Below, in pieces: positions 1-7,726 of a stretch of 64,000 nt of DNA; within the stretch, counting starts at the first letter, position 1, and every line of letters starts with the position of its first letter. The notes below the pieces were generated by a model. That model ran no database searches, was not told where the DNA came from, and worked only from the letters and a program-made list of their open reading frames with translations. Source of the DNA: Ureibacillus sp. FSL W7-1570 (GTDB taxonomy: Bacteria; Bacillota; Bacilli; Bacillales_A; Planococcaceae); the NCBI RefSeq assembly GCF_038593265.1, contig NZ_CP151979.1, forward strand, positions 2,352,001-2,416,000, read 5' to 3'. Made by a program: the position numbers and the translations under genes.

Positions 1-21
1 AATAATCATTGCTCCCATCAT

Positions 22-65
22 AAAAAGCCACGAAATGTTGATAGAACAACCTTTTGCGGCTTTTT
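22..65 (+). terminator. possible terminator at window edge
   Basis: An 8-bp inverted repeat (AAAAAGCC at 22-29, GGCTTTTT at 58-65) has a long 28-nt loop and ends in a T run. It could end a gene lying left of the window. The long loop makes this tentative. Confidence 0.3.
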
Positions 66-165
66 ATTCACCTTGCGGCCATTCAATTATTGGCATTTCA
101 AATACCACAATTCTATAATTGATTACAAGGATTGTTTCTGTTTAACGGAAGGAAGGAGGGGCTTT

Positions 166-783
166 ATGAAAATTATCGTCTTTGGAGCAACGGGTGGTGT
201 TGGCCGTCATGTCGTTAAACAAGCCTTGGAAAAAGGCTTTGAGGTGACCGCTTTTGTACGCAATCCATCTAAACTTGAAGTTGAACATGACAAATTGCAC
301 ATTATTCAAGGTGACGCCTTCAATAAGGAAGAAGTATCTGCAGCGATTGATGGCCATGATGCAGTCATATCCTGTTTAGGCTCAAGCCAAGGGATGAAAA
401 AATCCAATGAACTGGAAGAGATGACAAAAAATATTGTGGATGGTATGAAGGAACATCAAGTAAAACGTATTATTTACACTGCTTCTGCTGGAATTGATGG
501 GGAAATTCCGGGAATCAGCGGAAAAATGGTGATGAAAATGTTAAAAAACGCACTTACAGACCATCGCCATGCAGTGGATTATATTCAAGCTAATGGACTC
601 CATTATACGATCGTACGGCCAATGGGTTTAACGAATGATCCATTTACCGGAAATTACAGGGAAGCCAAAGAAGGGGTTCCAAATAACGCAAGATCGATTC
701 CCCGCGCAGATGTGGCCCATTTCATCGTGAAAGCCTTAACGGATCCACAGTATGAAAACACATCGATTGCTGTTGCGACATAA
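166..783 (+). CDS. NAD(P)-binding SDR-like oxidoreductase (NmrA/YwnB type)
   Basis: A 205-residue Rossmann-fold protein. The N-terminus carries the dinucleotide-binding motif GATGGVGRHV (about residues 7-16) after a first beta strand MKIIVF. YTASAG around residue 105 and a C-terminal YTIVRPMGL segment are typical of atypical short-chain dehydrogenases of the NmrA/BVR-B group, which bind NAD(P)H and often act as reductases or redox sensors. The ATG at 166 is chosen because GGAAGGAGG lies just upstream; an in-frame ATG at 73 would add 31 residues with no family likeness. The gene stands alone, with the PadR/ABC group downstream on the same strand. The substrate cannot be told from sequence. Confidence 0.8.
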   Translation: MKIIVFGATGGVGRHVVKQALEKGFEVTAFVRNPSKLEVEHDKLHIIQGDAFNKEEVSAAIDGHDAVISCLGSSQGMKKSNELEEMTKNIVDGMKEHQVKRIIYTASAGIDGEIPGISGKMVMKMLKNALTDHRHAVDYIQANGLHYTIVRPMGLTNDPFTGNYREAKEGVPNNARSIPRADVAHFIVKALTDPQYENTSIAVAT

Positions 784-802
784 ATAGTGATTCAAAAAAT
801 AA

Positions 803-895
803 GGACAAATAGATGCTGCAGATGATGTTACCAATTTAATGCCTGGTGGACGACCATTTGACTATATGAAAAAATTACGAGAAAATATATTCTGA
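803..895 (+). pseudogene. short unidentified coding remnant
   Basis: Between the SDR gene and padR, one frame stays open for 30 codons and reads like a protein C-terminus (LMPGGRPFDYMKKLRENIF then TGA). No ribosome binding site or start precedes it, and an in-frame TAA lies directly before it. It may be the tail of a lost gene. I do not recognise the family. Confidence 0.25.
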
Positions 896-921
896 ATTAT
901 GAAGGAAAGGCGGATTATTCA

Positions 922-1437
922 TTGGAACATCGCTCACTCATTTTACTCGGATTACTCATGGGCCAAAGTCAACACGGATATCAAATCAATGAATTTATCG
1001 AAAGAAATTTAAGCGCAGTCACAGACATGAAAAAACCTACCGCCTATGCCACGCTGGATAAACTGCATCAACAAGGATATATTGATATTCAACTGGAACA
1101 GGAAGGAAATAGACCCACCCGGAAAGTGTATTCGATTAATGATAAAGGGCGGGAATATTTTTTTCAATTGCTTTTGGACAATCTTTCTTCCGCCGAGACC
1201 GTCCACTATAAGGGCGACATCGGATTGATGTTTATGGATTTTCTTCCAATGGAAAAAGTGATCCCGGCCTTAAAAGAACGGTTAAAGAAAAACAAAACTC
1301 TATTAGAAATGCTTGAACAGACGCCTCCCCATGAAACAGGAAGCGGTGTTAACCTGGCAGTTCAACATAAAATCACGATGCTGGAAGCAGAAATTGCTTT
1401 TCTTGAAAAAACCATTCAAAAACTTCTTCACCCCTAA
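922..1437 (+). CDS. PadR-family transcriptional regulator
   Basis: A 171-residue PadR-type winged-helix repressor. The N-terminal half (about residues 5-80) has the PadR pattern: LILLGLLMGQSQHGYQI, then TAYATLDKLHQQGYI and a wing ending RKVYSINDKGREYF. The C-terminal helical part (about 85-171) would form the dimerisation arm. Translation starts at TTG 922, with GAAGGAAAGG eleven bases upstream. It is followed by a terminator and then an ABC transporter pair on the same strand. PadR proteins commonly repress a neighbouring transporter and respond to a small ligand, so the palindromes at 1497-1560 are its probable target. The ligand is unknown. Confidence 0.88.
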   Translation: MEHRSLILLGLLMGQSQHGYQINEFIERNLSAVTDMKKPTAYATLDKLHQQGYIDIQLEQEGNRPTRKVYSINDKGREYFFQLLLDNLSSAETVHYKGDIGLMFMDFLPMEKVIPALKERLKKNKTLLEMLEQTPPHETGSGVNLAVQHKITMLEAEIAFLEKTIQKLLHP

Positions 1438-1455
1438 TAAATTTCTGAAACTATC

Positions 1456-1485
1456 AAGGAACCATCACGGATGGTTCCTTTTTCT
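1456..1485 (+). terminator. Rho-independent terminator after padR
   Basis: A perfect 10-bp stem (AAGGAACCAT, 1456-1465, with ATGGTTCCTT, 1471-1480), a 5-nt loop and a following T tract. It separates padR from the ABC transporter, so the transporter must have its own promoter. Confidence 0.85.
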
Positions 1486-1496
1486 ATAACCTCCAT

Positions 1497-1560
1497 TTAG
1501 TCATGATTGACTAATCGCAAAATAACCCATATACTCTTAATAGTCACGTATGACTATTAA
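1497..1560 (+). promoter_or_regulatory. SigA-type promoter flanked by two palindromic operators
   Basis: The promoter has TTGACT at 1507-1512, a 17-bp spacer and TATACT at 1530-1535. Two perfect palindromes share the core TAGTCA-N4-TGACTA. Site 1 (1497-1514) has 7-bp arms with spacer TGAT and covers the -35 box. Site 2 (1537-1560) has 10-bp arms TTAATAGTCA/TGACTATTAA with spacer CGTA and lies just after the -10 box, at the expected transcription start. This geometry fits repression of the ABC transporter, presumably by the adjacent PadR protein (inference). Confidence 0.75.
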
Positions 1561-1586
1561 ATATTTCAATAAGGAGTTGACAAGCA

Positions 1587-2705
1587 TTGTTTCTCGCAAT
1601 TAAAGAGTTGAAGCACAGCAAATTGCGGTTTTTATTAATTGGAGTAATCACCGTTCTCATAGCTTGGCTCGTTCTGATTCTTTGTGGATTAGGGAACGGC
1701 CTTACTACATTGAGTGCAGCAACTATAAAAAATATGGATGCTGACTATGTCGTTTTCGAAGAAGAATCGAGAGCCTCCATGAGCCGCTCAGTCATAAGCG
1801 AATCATTGGTCGATGAAATTAAACAACAAGCAAATGTTGAAGATGCAGCGCCAGTGGGTGCAACGTCCACAACAGTCATCAATGAATCTTCCACTGATGG
1901 GAAAAAAGTGGACGTTTCCATCTTGGGCATCATCCCTGGCAGTTTTCTGGAACCTCAAGTCGTGGAAGGAGATTCCCTTAAAGAGGGAAAACCTTTAGAA
2001 GTCATCGCAAATGATTCTCTAAAGAAAGAAGGCTATAAAATCGGGGACACACTGGAAATCGAAGGCTCATTAGAAAAAATGAAAATCGTTGGGTTTGTGA
2101 CAAACGAAACCTACAACCACTTACCTTCCATTTTCACTACTCTTGATAAATGGCAAGCAATTCAGTTTGCAGCACCGGGTTCAGATAAAGGAATTGAGAA
2201 ACCGGTTAATGCAATTATGCTGCAAGGGGAAAATATCGATGCAGAACAATTAAGCAAACAATTTGATAATATCGAAATCGTCACAAAAGCAAAAGCAATC
2301 CAAGGTATGCCTGGATTCAAAGAAGAAAATGGCACGATTATGATGATGCTCGGTTTCCTTTTAGTCATTTCAGCATTCGTATTAGGTGTTTTCTTCTATG
2401 TACTCACACTACAAAAATCGAATCAATTTGGAATATTAAAAGCGATCGGTGCAAGCAACCGTTTCCTTGCAAAAACCATTGTATCCCAAGTATTTTTATT
2501 GTCATTGATAAGTGTGGTTATTGGTATCCTATTAACTTACTTGACAGCATTGATTCTTCCGGAGGACATGCCGTTCTCACTTGATATTAAATTAGTTGTT
2601 CTCTATTCGATTTTACTTGTTATCATTTCAACATTGGGCTCTTTGGCTTCCGTCCGCAGAGTCACAAAAATTGATCCGCTGCTAGCGATTGGGAGGGTAG
2701 AATAA
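1587..2705 (+). CDS. ABC transporter permease, FtsX/HrtB-like
   Basis: A 372-residue MacB/FtsX-type permease. One membrane helix lies at the N-terminus (about 15-38). A large extracytoplasmic domain follows (about 40-245), then three C-terminal helices (about 250-275, 298-325, 335-358) and a cytoplasmic end SVRRVTKIDPLLAIGRVE, typical of this family. The overall layout resembles the HrtB haem-efflux permease and DevC proteins. Translation starts at TTG 1587 after AAGGAG at 1571. It overlaps the ATPase gene by one base (TAATG), so the two are translationally coupled. Haem or another hydrophobic toxic compound is a plausible substrate, but it is not proven by sequence. Confidence 0.85.
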   Translation: MFLAIKELKHSKLRFLLIGVITVLIAWLVLILCGLGNGLTTLSAATIKNMDADYVVFEEESRASMSRSVISESLVDEIKQQANVEDAAPVGATSTTVINESSTDGKKVDVSILGIIPGSFLEPQVVEGDSLKEGKPLEVIANDSLKKEGYKIGDTLEIEGSLEKMKIVGFVTNETYNHLPSIFTTLDKWQAIQFAAPGSDKGIEKPVNAIMLQGENIDAEQLSKQFDNIEIVTKAKAIQGMPGFKEENGTIMMMLGFLLVISAFVLGVFFYVLTLQKSNQFGILKAIGASNRFLAKTIVSQVFLLSLISVVIGILLTYLTALILPEDMPFSLDIKLVVLYSILLVIISTLGSLASVRRVTKIDPLLAIGRVE

Positions 2706-3394
2706 TGGCAATTTTAGAATTTAACAATGTCTCTAAAATTTATCAGCAAGGGGAAAATGAAGTGCATGCCCTTCAGGATGTGTCGCTCACAGTGGAACAA
2801 GGGGAGTTTATTGCTGTCATTGGTCCATCCGGTTCGGGAAAAAGTACCTTCTTATCAATTGCAGGGGCGCTCTTGCACCCTACAAAAGGCGACGTCATTC
2901 TGAACGGAAAAAATCTGAATTCGATAAAACCGAAAGACTTGATAAATTTGCGCCTTCATGAAATCGGCTTTATTTTTCAAACGAGCAATCTCATTCCTTA
3001 CTTAAATGTGCTCGATCAATTGCTTGTAGTGAAAAGATTGGACGGAAAAGAGACGAAAGAGGACAAGCAATTTGCCGTCCAATTATTGCAAGAACTTGGT
3101 TTGGGGGAAAAATTGAAAAAATTCCCTGAACAGCTATCAGGGGGAGAACGTCAACGTACGGCCATTGCCCGCGCTTTTATGAACGATCCATCCATCATTC
3201 TCGCAGATGAACCGACTGCAAGCCTTGATTCAAAAAGAGCCTTTGAAGTGGTTCAACTGATTGCAAAAGAAACGAAAACAAGAAATAAAGCAGCCATCAT
3301 GGTAACCCATGACGAACGGATGCTGGAGTTCTGTGATAAAGTATATCGGATGGAAGATGGCAGATTAAAATTGGATGAATCGTTTAATTCATAA
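2705..3394 (+). CDS. ABC transporter ATP-binding protein, HrtA/LolD-like
   Basis: A 229-residue ATPase of the MacB/LolD/HrtA class. Walker A is GPSGSGKST (about residues 39-47), a Q-loop follows near FIFQTSN, the signature is LSGGERQR (about 143-150), Walker B is IILADEPTASLD and the H-loop is VTHDE. It pairs with the upstream permease, to which it is coupled by a one-base overlap. It would power extrusion or mechanotransmission by the permease dimer. No separate periplasmic adaptor is present, as expected in Bacillota. Regulation is through the promoter at 1497-1560. Confidence 0.92.
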   Translation: MAILEFNNVSKIYQQGENEVHALQDVSLTVEQGEFIAVIGPSGSGKSTFLSIAGALLHPTKGDVILNGKNLNSIKPKDLINLRLHEIGFIFQTSNLIPYLNVLDQLLVVKRLDGKETKEDKQFAVQLLQELGLGEKLKKFPEQLSGGERQRTAIARAFMNDPSIILADEPTASLDSKRAFEVVQLIAKETKTRNKAAIMVTHDERMLEFCDKVYRMEDGRLKLDESFNS

Positions 3395-3455
3395 ATAAAG
3401 CTTCCATCAATCTTCCGAAATGAAATTATCGATTAAGAGGCTACCTCCATTATAA

Positions 3456-3563
3456 AAATGGCATCATCCTCCTGACGATGTTCCAGTAACTTTAATTAAG
3501 CGTGCTGACCAGGCACTGTATATGGCAAAGAAAAACGGCAGAAATATAGTACAAGTCCTATGA
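3456..3563 (+). pseudogene. C-terminal remnant of a GGDEF-domain protein
   Basis: An open frame encodes ADQALYMAKKNGRN followed by IVQVL and a stop. This is the conserved last helix of GGDEF diguanylate-cyclase domains. The 5' part, including the GGDEEF active site, is absent; an in-frame TAA precedes position 3456. The IS1182-like element begins four bases after the TGA. The gene is dead and only its tail survives. Confidence 0.7.
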
Positions 3564-3582
3564 AAAGGGGGCTGGGACAAAA

Positions 3583-5235
3583 CTAGCTTCTAGATAGGAA
3601 AAAGGAGAATTTGAGTTGGCTCAAATTCTCCTTTTTCCATTTATCCCCATTATTTTTGGTTAGTTGATCTTTGTTGGCCGTGTATTTTCGTAAATTCACG
3701 GCCATTAAGGCAATGCCCATTTCATTTTCCACTTTCGATTTTCCTCGAACGGAAAATCGAGTGAAACGCAAATTAGCCTTCAAGAATCCAAAAACTGGTT
3801 CTACGTCTATTTTACGTTGACGGAAAATAGAACCAGCTTTTTCTTCTGAAAGCTTCGCTCTTACATATTCTTTTTGTTGTTCCCATTTTTCATTCACCAT
3901 GACCTTTCGGTGATTGCCTTCCTTTGCTTTTGTGCATGATGAACGAAATGGACATCCTGAACAGTTTTCACATTCATAGATTTTCAATTCTCGTTTGAAA
4001 CCAGTCTTATCTGTACGTACAGAACGATAACGGAAGGTTACTCGCTGCTGATTTGGACAAATGTAGGTATCACTTTCTTCGTCGTACATCCAATTGTCTG
4101 GATGAAATGGATTTTGTTTATATTTCTTCTTTTGTTCTTTCTCATACATGGTATATGGAATGAGTGCCTCACATTTTCGATTCGAAAGGATGTCTTCATA
4201 GTTTTGTTCACTACCATAACCAGCATCTGCGACAATATACTTTGGCAACGGAAAATAATCCTTTTCTATCTTATTCAAGAACGGAATTAATGTACGTGTA
4301 TCAGTAGGATTTGGAAAGATGCTATAAGCTAGTGCGTATTGACCTTCTGTTGCGATTTGTACGTTGTATCCAGCCTTCAATTGACCGTTTTTCATATAGT
4401 CGTCTTTCATTCGCATGAACGTCGCATCTAAGTCTGTTTTGGAATAACTATTCCGTTCACCCAAGATTTCGAAGTCTTTTTGATACTTTTGTTTACGTAA
4501 AATCAAGTCAATCAACTGTTTGTACACTCGCTTCGGATATTTCCGTTCGCTTCTTAATGCTTTTCGTTCTGTGGCATCGGGCGATGCTTCTATCTTTTGG
4601 TCATATTCCGTAATCACTTCATCGACTTGTTGCACCATTTGAGCGAGTTCTTCAACGGACAGTTCTCCCTCATTTTCCCGCTCCATTTCAGGGATGATTT
4701 CCTTCTCTAACAGTTCGTTGTAGAGCTGATTGGATTTTTCAATTAAGCTTTGGTTGTATTTTTCAATGGATTTCTTCCATACGAAAGTAAATTTATTGGC
4801 ATTCGCTTCAATCTTCGTACCATCGATAAAAATGGCTTCTTGATCGATTAACTTTTCTTCCACCAGTTGGCAACGGAATTGGACAAAACATTGACGAATT
4901 AATTCTTTTACTTCCGGATGCACACGAAAACGATTGATCGTCCGATAACTTGGTTCATATCCTTGTGCCAACCACATCATTCGTATACTGTCCTTTAATA
5001 GCGCTTCAATTTTTCGACCTGAAAAGACAGACTGCGAATAGGCACACAAAATAATTTTTAGCATCATGCGTGGATGATAAGCAGGACAACCTGTATTTCG
5101 AAGAAACGGCTGGAAGGCTTCATCTGGAATACTTTCAACTAAATGGTGAATGTGGAAGGCAATATCATTTTCTTGTAATTTTATTTCTAAATCTAGAGGC
5201 AAAACTAATTGATTCATGTTATAATATTTGAACAT
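3583..5235 (-). CDS. IS1182-family transposase
   Basis: A 550-residue DDE transposase. The N-terminal DUF772-type domain (about 45-125) includes HPRMMLKIILCAYSQSVFSG and YRTINRFR. The catalytic residues lie in IFIDGTKIEAN (first Asp, about 140), YIVADAGYGSEQNYEDIL (second Asp, about 340) and the late RQRKIDVEPVFGFLK segment (Glu, about 485). A cysteine cluster, CENCSGCPFRSSC (about 423-435), forms a zinc-ribbon-like insertion usual for the family. The reading frame runs through the left-end hairpin, which encodes the last residues, and stops inside the terminal repeat. All motifs are intact, so it is probably active. Confidence 0.93.
   Translation of the reverse strand: MFKYYNMNQLVLPLDLEIKLQENDIAFHIHHLVESIPDEAFQPFLRNTGCPAYHPRMMLKIILCAYSQSVFSGRKIEALLKDSIRMMWLAQGYEPSYRTINRFRVHPEVKELIRQCFVQFRCQLVEEKLIDQEAIFIDGTKIEANANKFTFVWKKSIEKYNQSLIEKSNQLYNELLEKEIIPEMERENEGELSVEELAQMVQQVDEVITEYDQKIEASPDATERKALRSERKYPKRVYKQLIDLILRKQKYQKDFEILGERNSYSKTDLDATFMRMKDDYMKNGQLKAGYNVQIATEGQYALAYSIFPNPTDTRTLIPFLNKIEKDYFPLPKYIVADAGYGSEQNYEDILSNRKCEALIPYTMYEKEQKKKYKQNPFHPDNWMYDEESDTYICPNQQRVTFRYRSVRTDKTGFKRELKIYECENCSGCPFRSSCTKAKEGNHRKVMVNEKWEQQKEYVRAKLSEEKAGSIFRQRKIDVEPVFGFLKANLRFTRFSVRGKSKVENEMGIALMAVNLRKYTANKDQLTKNNGDKWKKENLSQLKFSFFLSRS
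3597..3638 (-). terminator. hairpin at left end of IS1182 element
   Basis: A perfect 19-bp stem (3597-3615 with 3620-3638) with loop TTGG. Its arms begin with GGAAAAAGG and end with CCTTTTTCC, so a T-rich stretch follows in either direction. It overlaps the transposase 3' end and can stop transcription both into and out of the element. Confidence 0.7.
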
Positions 5236-5236
5236 A

Positions 5237-5298
5237 AGGACCCTTCTTTCTGTTAGGTTTTGTGTGCTAACTTAATTTTAACAGAAGAGGTCCTTATT
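5237..5298 (-). repeat. inverted repeat in the transposase leader
   Basis: AAGGACC plus TCTTTCTGTTA (from 5237) pairs with TAACAGAAGA plus GGTCCTTAT (to 5298) directly upstream of the transposase start. The arm nearest the start includes the region of the ribosome binding site. A transcript entering from outside would fold and hide that site, a known way for insertion sequences to avoid expression from external promoters. That function is inferred here. Confidence 0.55.
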
Positions 5299-5316
5299 TT
5301 TTATTGAAAAAATGAA

Positions 5317-5359
5317 AAACAGCCCATGAAATTTCATTCCAAAATTTCATGGGCTGTTT
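5317..5359. terminator. hairpin at right end of IS1182 element
   Basis: An 18-bp perfect stem: AAACAGCCCATGAAATTT at 5317-5334 pairs with 5342-5359, with loop CATTCCA. It lies between the terminal repeat and the transposase leader and should block transcription entering from the right. Confidence 0.65.
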
Positions 5360-5468
5360 CCATTTTAGAGGGGGTTTTGTCCCAGCCTCCTTTTCCATTA
5401 GGAAAGTATGTATCAATATCTTTTAAACAGTATGTCGTTGCAATTCTATTATTCCGGATGTTGCTTCT

Positions 5469-6290
5469 TTAAATTTTAACCGCAAGGGCATGCAGCTCCC
5501 TTGATAATTTATCGATTTCAGACAACGAATTTGTCACTTGCTCAATGGCTTCCTGCTGATTCTTCCCTATGCTTGAAAGCTGTTCAATCGAACGGGCCAT
5601 TTGTTCTGTTACTGATGAAATTTCAGACATGGTTTTTCGAATTTGTTCTGCAAAGGAAATCGTTTCTTTGGAGAATTTCCGGATTTCATTGGCGACCACT
5701 TCAAACCCGCGGCCATGTTCTCCAGCTCTTGCAGCTTCAATAGCCGCATTCAAACCAAGCAAATTTGTTTGATCAGCGACTTTTTTTATAATGGACAACA
5801 CAGCTGTCGATTGTTCCACACTTTCTTCAGCCAGCTTGGAATAATCAAAAAGCTGCGTGGAAACTGTCGTAATTTGTCCAACACCCTGAACGATTGAATT
5901 GATGTCGGCAGTCGCACTTGAAAGAACATCCGTCAGTTGCAAGGCAATGTCGCGCAACTCGGTATCTTTTCGAATTTGAATGGCGATTCCACCAATCACT
6001 TTTTTTGTAACATCATCTTCCACTGGTTGGGCGACACCTGTAAATTCAAATCCGTAGAATTCTTTAGGTACATCCGACTGCAGACGTTTATTTAATTTTA
6101 AAGCTGTCATCAGGGGTTCTTCGGGATTTAGAGGCTGTTGGGGTTGAATATGAAGATTCAAATTCTCTGCCGGAAAATAAGCTAAAAACTTTTCCGTATC
6201 ACATACGGCTATGGAAAAATCCATCGGGAAAGCCTTTTTCATTGTTGGAATAGTTTCGATGATTTTTTCCAATTTTTCATGAGTTGCCAT
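5469..6290 (-). CDS. soluble methyl-accepting chemotaxis-type signalling protein (YfmS-like)
   Basis: A 273-residue cytoplasmic chemoreceptor with no membrane segment. The N-terminal half (about 1-125) is a small sensor part. The C-terminal half carries the highly conserved hairpin tip [19 protein letters not shown] followed by [16 protein letters not shown] (about 175-210), which contacts CheA/CheW. The helical arms are short, so it is likely a member of the short soluble class such as B. subtilis YfmS. The ATG at 6290 is chosen because AAAGGAG lies eleven bases upstream; a longer frame to 6404 has no such site. The stimulus is unknown. Chemotaxis genes are not otherwise present in the window. 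Confidence 0.85.
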   Translation of the reverse strand: MATHEKLEKIIETIPTMKKAFPMDFSIAVCDTEKFLAYFPAENLNLHIQPQQPLNPEEPLMTALKLNKRLQSDVPKEFYGFEFTGVAQPVEDDVTKKVIGGIAIQIRKDTELRDIALQLTDVLSSATADINSIVQGVGQITTVSTQLFDYSKLAEESVEQSTAVLSIIKKVADQTNLLGLNAAIEAARAGEHGRGFEVVANEIRKFSKETISFAEQIRKTMSEISSVTEQMARSIEQLSSIGKNQQEAIEQVTNSLSEIDKLSRELHALAVKI

Positions 6291-6431
6291 TTCTTTTTGA
6301 CTCCTTTCACCATCCCTTATTTTGTTATAAATTTCCGGAAAATTCAATTGTTTAAATTTCCCATTCAGTGGAGAAGGACAAATTCTATAAAAGATCCTTG
6401 CCATGCAAAATCATAAGATGAAGGTAAATGA

Positions 6432-6569
6432 AAAAGAGTCATTGCCTATTGCGGCGGCGGCATTGCGGCTACATGGCTCGCTTTTGCGTTAAACAAGCTC
6501 AGCCAAGAAAAGGTGGCAGTGTATGATGGCTCCCTGAACGAATGATCTGGATTTCCTGATATCAATTGA
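6432..6569 (+). pseudogene. remnant of a rhodanese (thiosulfate sulfurtransferase)
   Basis: The frame from 6432 reads IAYCGGGIAATWLAFALNK and then VAVYDGSLNE before a TGA at 6543. YCGGG-IAA is the active-site loop of tandem-rhodanese sulfurtransferases, with Cys as the persulfide carrier, and VAVYDGS-x-x-EW is the conserved end. The expected Trp after NE is a stop (TGG to TGA), and the same frame then runs on to 6569. The rest of the gene is missing and there is no start site. Confidence 0.7.
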
Positions 6570-6578
6570 TTTTATTTA

Positions 6579-6593
6579 TGATAACGATTATCA
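6579..6593 (+). promoter_or_regulatory. Fur box
   Basis: TGATAACGATTATCA matches the 7-1-7 Fur consensus TGATAATNATTATCA at 14 of 15 positions, and a further overlapping TTATCATTATCA follows. It lies about 80 bp upstream of the IDEAL-domain gene at 6671 and upstream of ferritin. It should bind Fur-Fe(II) and repress transcription when iron is plentiful. Confidence 0.75.
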
Positions 6594-6670
6594 TTATCAT
6601 AAATGAGTGTGGAAAATTAATATTTATTATTATTAAATGAAAGGTTTCAAGAGGTTTGGAGGAATCAACG

Positions 6671-7078
6671 TTGGGTAATTTAATTGTAGCAGACGAACAG
6701 GGGATCCAAATTCAATGTTATGCTCATGGATATAAAAAGGAAAATCTGGTTTGCCATTCAATCGTTCTAAAGCATGGGGATCTTTTGACAATCACGAACC
6801 GCAAAAAATATATCGTGGATGTTGGCTGGTTTGTATTAGTCAAAATAAACCATCATAAAGAAGAATTTATGTTCGTGCAGGATCTGGAAGAATCGGTGGG
6901 GAACGGAAAAATGATGGATGAAATCGATTGCATGTTGAACCTTTTGAGCACCTCCTATTATTTGGATCAAGCGTTGGCCCACAAAAATAAAGAGGAGTTT
7001 TTAAAATATTCTTCAATTCGTAATAGAATATCCATTTTATTTGAAAGATTATGTGAGAAAGTATATATAGAGGCGTAA
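6671..7078 (+). CDS. IDEAL-domain protein, Fur-regulated (function unknown)
   Basis: A 135-residue protein whose N-terminal 85 residues show no family I can name. The end (about residues 92-128) matches the IDEAL domain, here SYYLDQALAHKNKEEFLKY. IDEAL domains occur in small Bacillales proteins such as ComK-adaptor and YpiB-like factors and are thought to mediate protein contacts. TTG 6671 is preferred as start because GGAGGA at 6658-6663 sits seven bases before it; TTG 6656 overlaps that site. A near-perfect Fur box lies about 80 bp upstream and ferritin follows about 110 bp downstream on the same strand, so a link to iron handling is likely (inference). Confidence 0.7.
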   Translation: MGNLIVADEQGIQIQCYAHGYKKENLVCHSIVLKHGDLLTITNRKKYIVDVGWFVLVKINHHKEEFMFVQDLEESVGNGKMMDEIDCMLNLLSTSYYLDQALAHKNKEEFLKYSSIRNRISILFERLCEKVYIEA

Positions 7079-7187
7079 AAAATTACCTTTTCATATTTAC
7101 ATTATTTCAACGATTTTTTCTCATGATAAAAGGGGAATCATTCCTGATTTAGCTGCAACAAAACCCATTGGAAAGGAAGTCTTGTAT

Positions 7188-7715
7188 ATGGAAAAATTAG
7201 AAAAAAGCGCAAGCACAAAAATGTCGCCTACATTGGTGGAAGCATTGAACGACCAAATGAATTATGAGTTTTATTCTTCCCATGTCTACCTTGCGATGGC
7301 TTCTTATTGCGAAAGCCAAGATTATAATGGGTTTGCCAAGTTTTTCTTGGAACATGCAGAAGAAGAACGAGCGCACGGAATGAAGATTTACAAATATCTT
7401 CATGATCGCGGCGAACAAGCGATTATTACAGGTTTCGGCAATCCAAACAACGAATATGAATCCGTACTGGATGCCTGCGAAAAAGCTTTGGAACATGAAA
7501 AAGTGGTAACAAGCAGATTTTATACTCTTTCAGACATTGCAGACAGCGAAAAAGAATATACAACAACAACTTTCTTAAAATGGTTCCTTCAAGAACAAGT
7601 GGAAGAAGAGTCTTTATTTGAAACGGTTGTACAAAAATTGAGACGCATCAAAGACGATGAAACCGCACTTTTCATTTACGATATGCATATCAGCCACGGG
7701 GAAAATGCGGAGTAA
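7188..7715 (+). CDS. ftnA: ferritin
   Basis: A 175-residue non-haem ferritin that oxidises Fe(II) and stores Fe(III) in a 24-subunit shell. Ferroxidase residues are visible: Glu in QMNYEFYSSHVYL (about residue 23), Glu and His in FFLEHAEEERAHG (about 56-59), Glu in LEHEKVVT and Glu/Gln in WFLQEQVEEE. The ATG at 7188 is chosen with GGAAAGGAAG upstream; TTG 7182 would add two residues. It follows a Fur-controlled gene and may be co-transcribed with it, although about 100 bases separate them. A terminator follows directly. Confidence 0.93.
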   Translation: MEKLEKSASTKMSPTLVEALNDQMNYEFYSSHVYLAMASYCESQDYNGFAKFFLEHAEEERAHGMKIYKYLHDRGEQAIITGFGNPNNEYESVLDACEKALEHEKVVTSRFYTLSDIADSEKEYTTTTFLKWFLQEQVEEESLFETVVQKLRRIKDDETALFIYDMHISHGENAE

Positions 7716-7726
7716 TCCTTTAAATA

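Larger units (their letters stand above)
3567..5390 (-). mobile_element. IS1182-family insertion sequence, complete
   Basis: Imperfect terminal inverted repeats bound the element: GGGGGCTGGGACAAAAC at 3567-3583, and its counterpart (GGAGGCTGGGACAAAAC on the minus strand) ending at 5390. It holds one intact DDE transposase gene. Just inside each end sits a long perfect hairpin (3597-3638 and 5317-5359), so the element is transcriptionally insulated on both sides. The flanking bases form an imperfect palindrome (TCCTATGAAAA before, TTTTCCATTAGGA after), and no clear direct duplication is seen. Confidence 0.88.

Noticed and set aside
3583..3640. Transposase frame end considered as read-through outside the gene
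   Set aside because: The frame runs through the hairpin into the terminal repeat without interruption and stops there; this is the natural end in the element.
6594..6606. TATCATAAATGA-like sequence resembling the SCC attachment core, a possible outer end of the rlmH island
   Set aside because: It lies in an AT-rich Fur-box palindrome and matches over a few bases only; ferritin and other ordinary genes follow, and no extended match to the rlmH end was seen.
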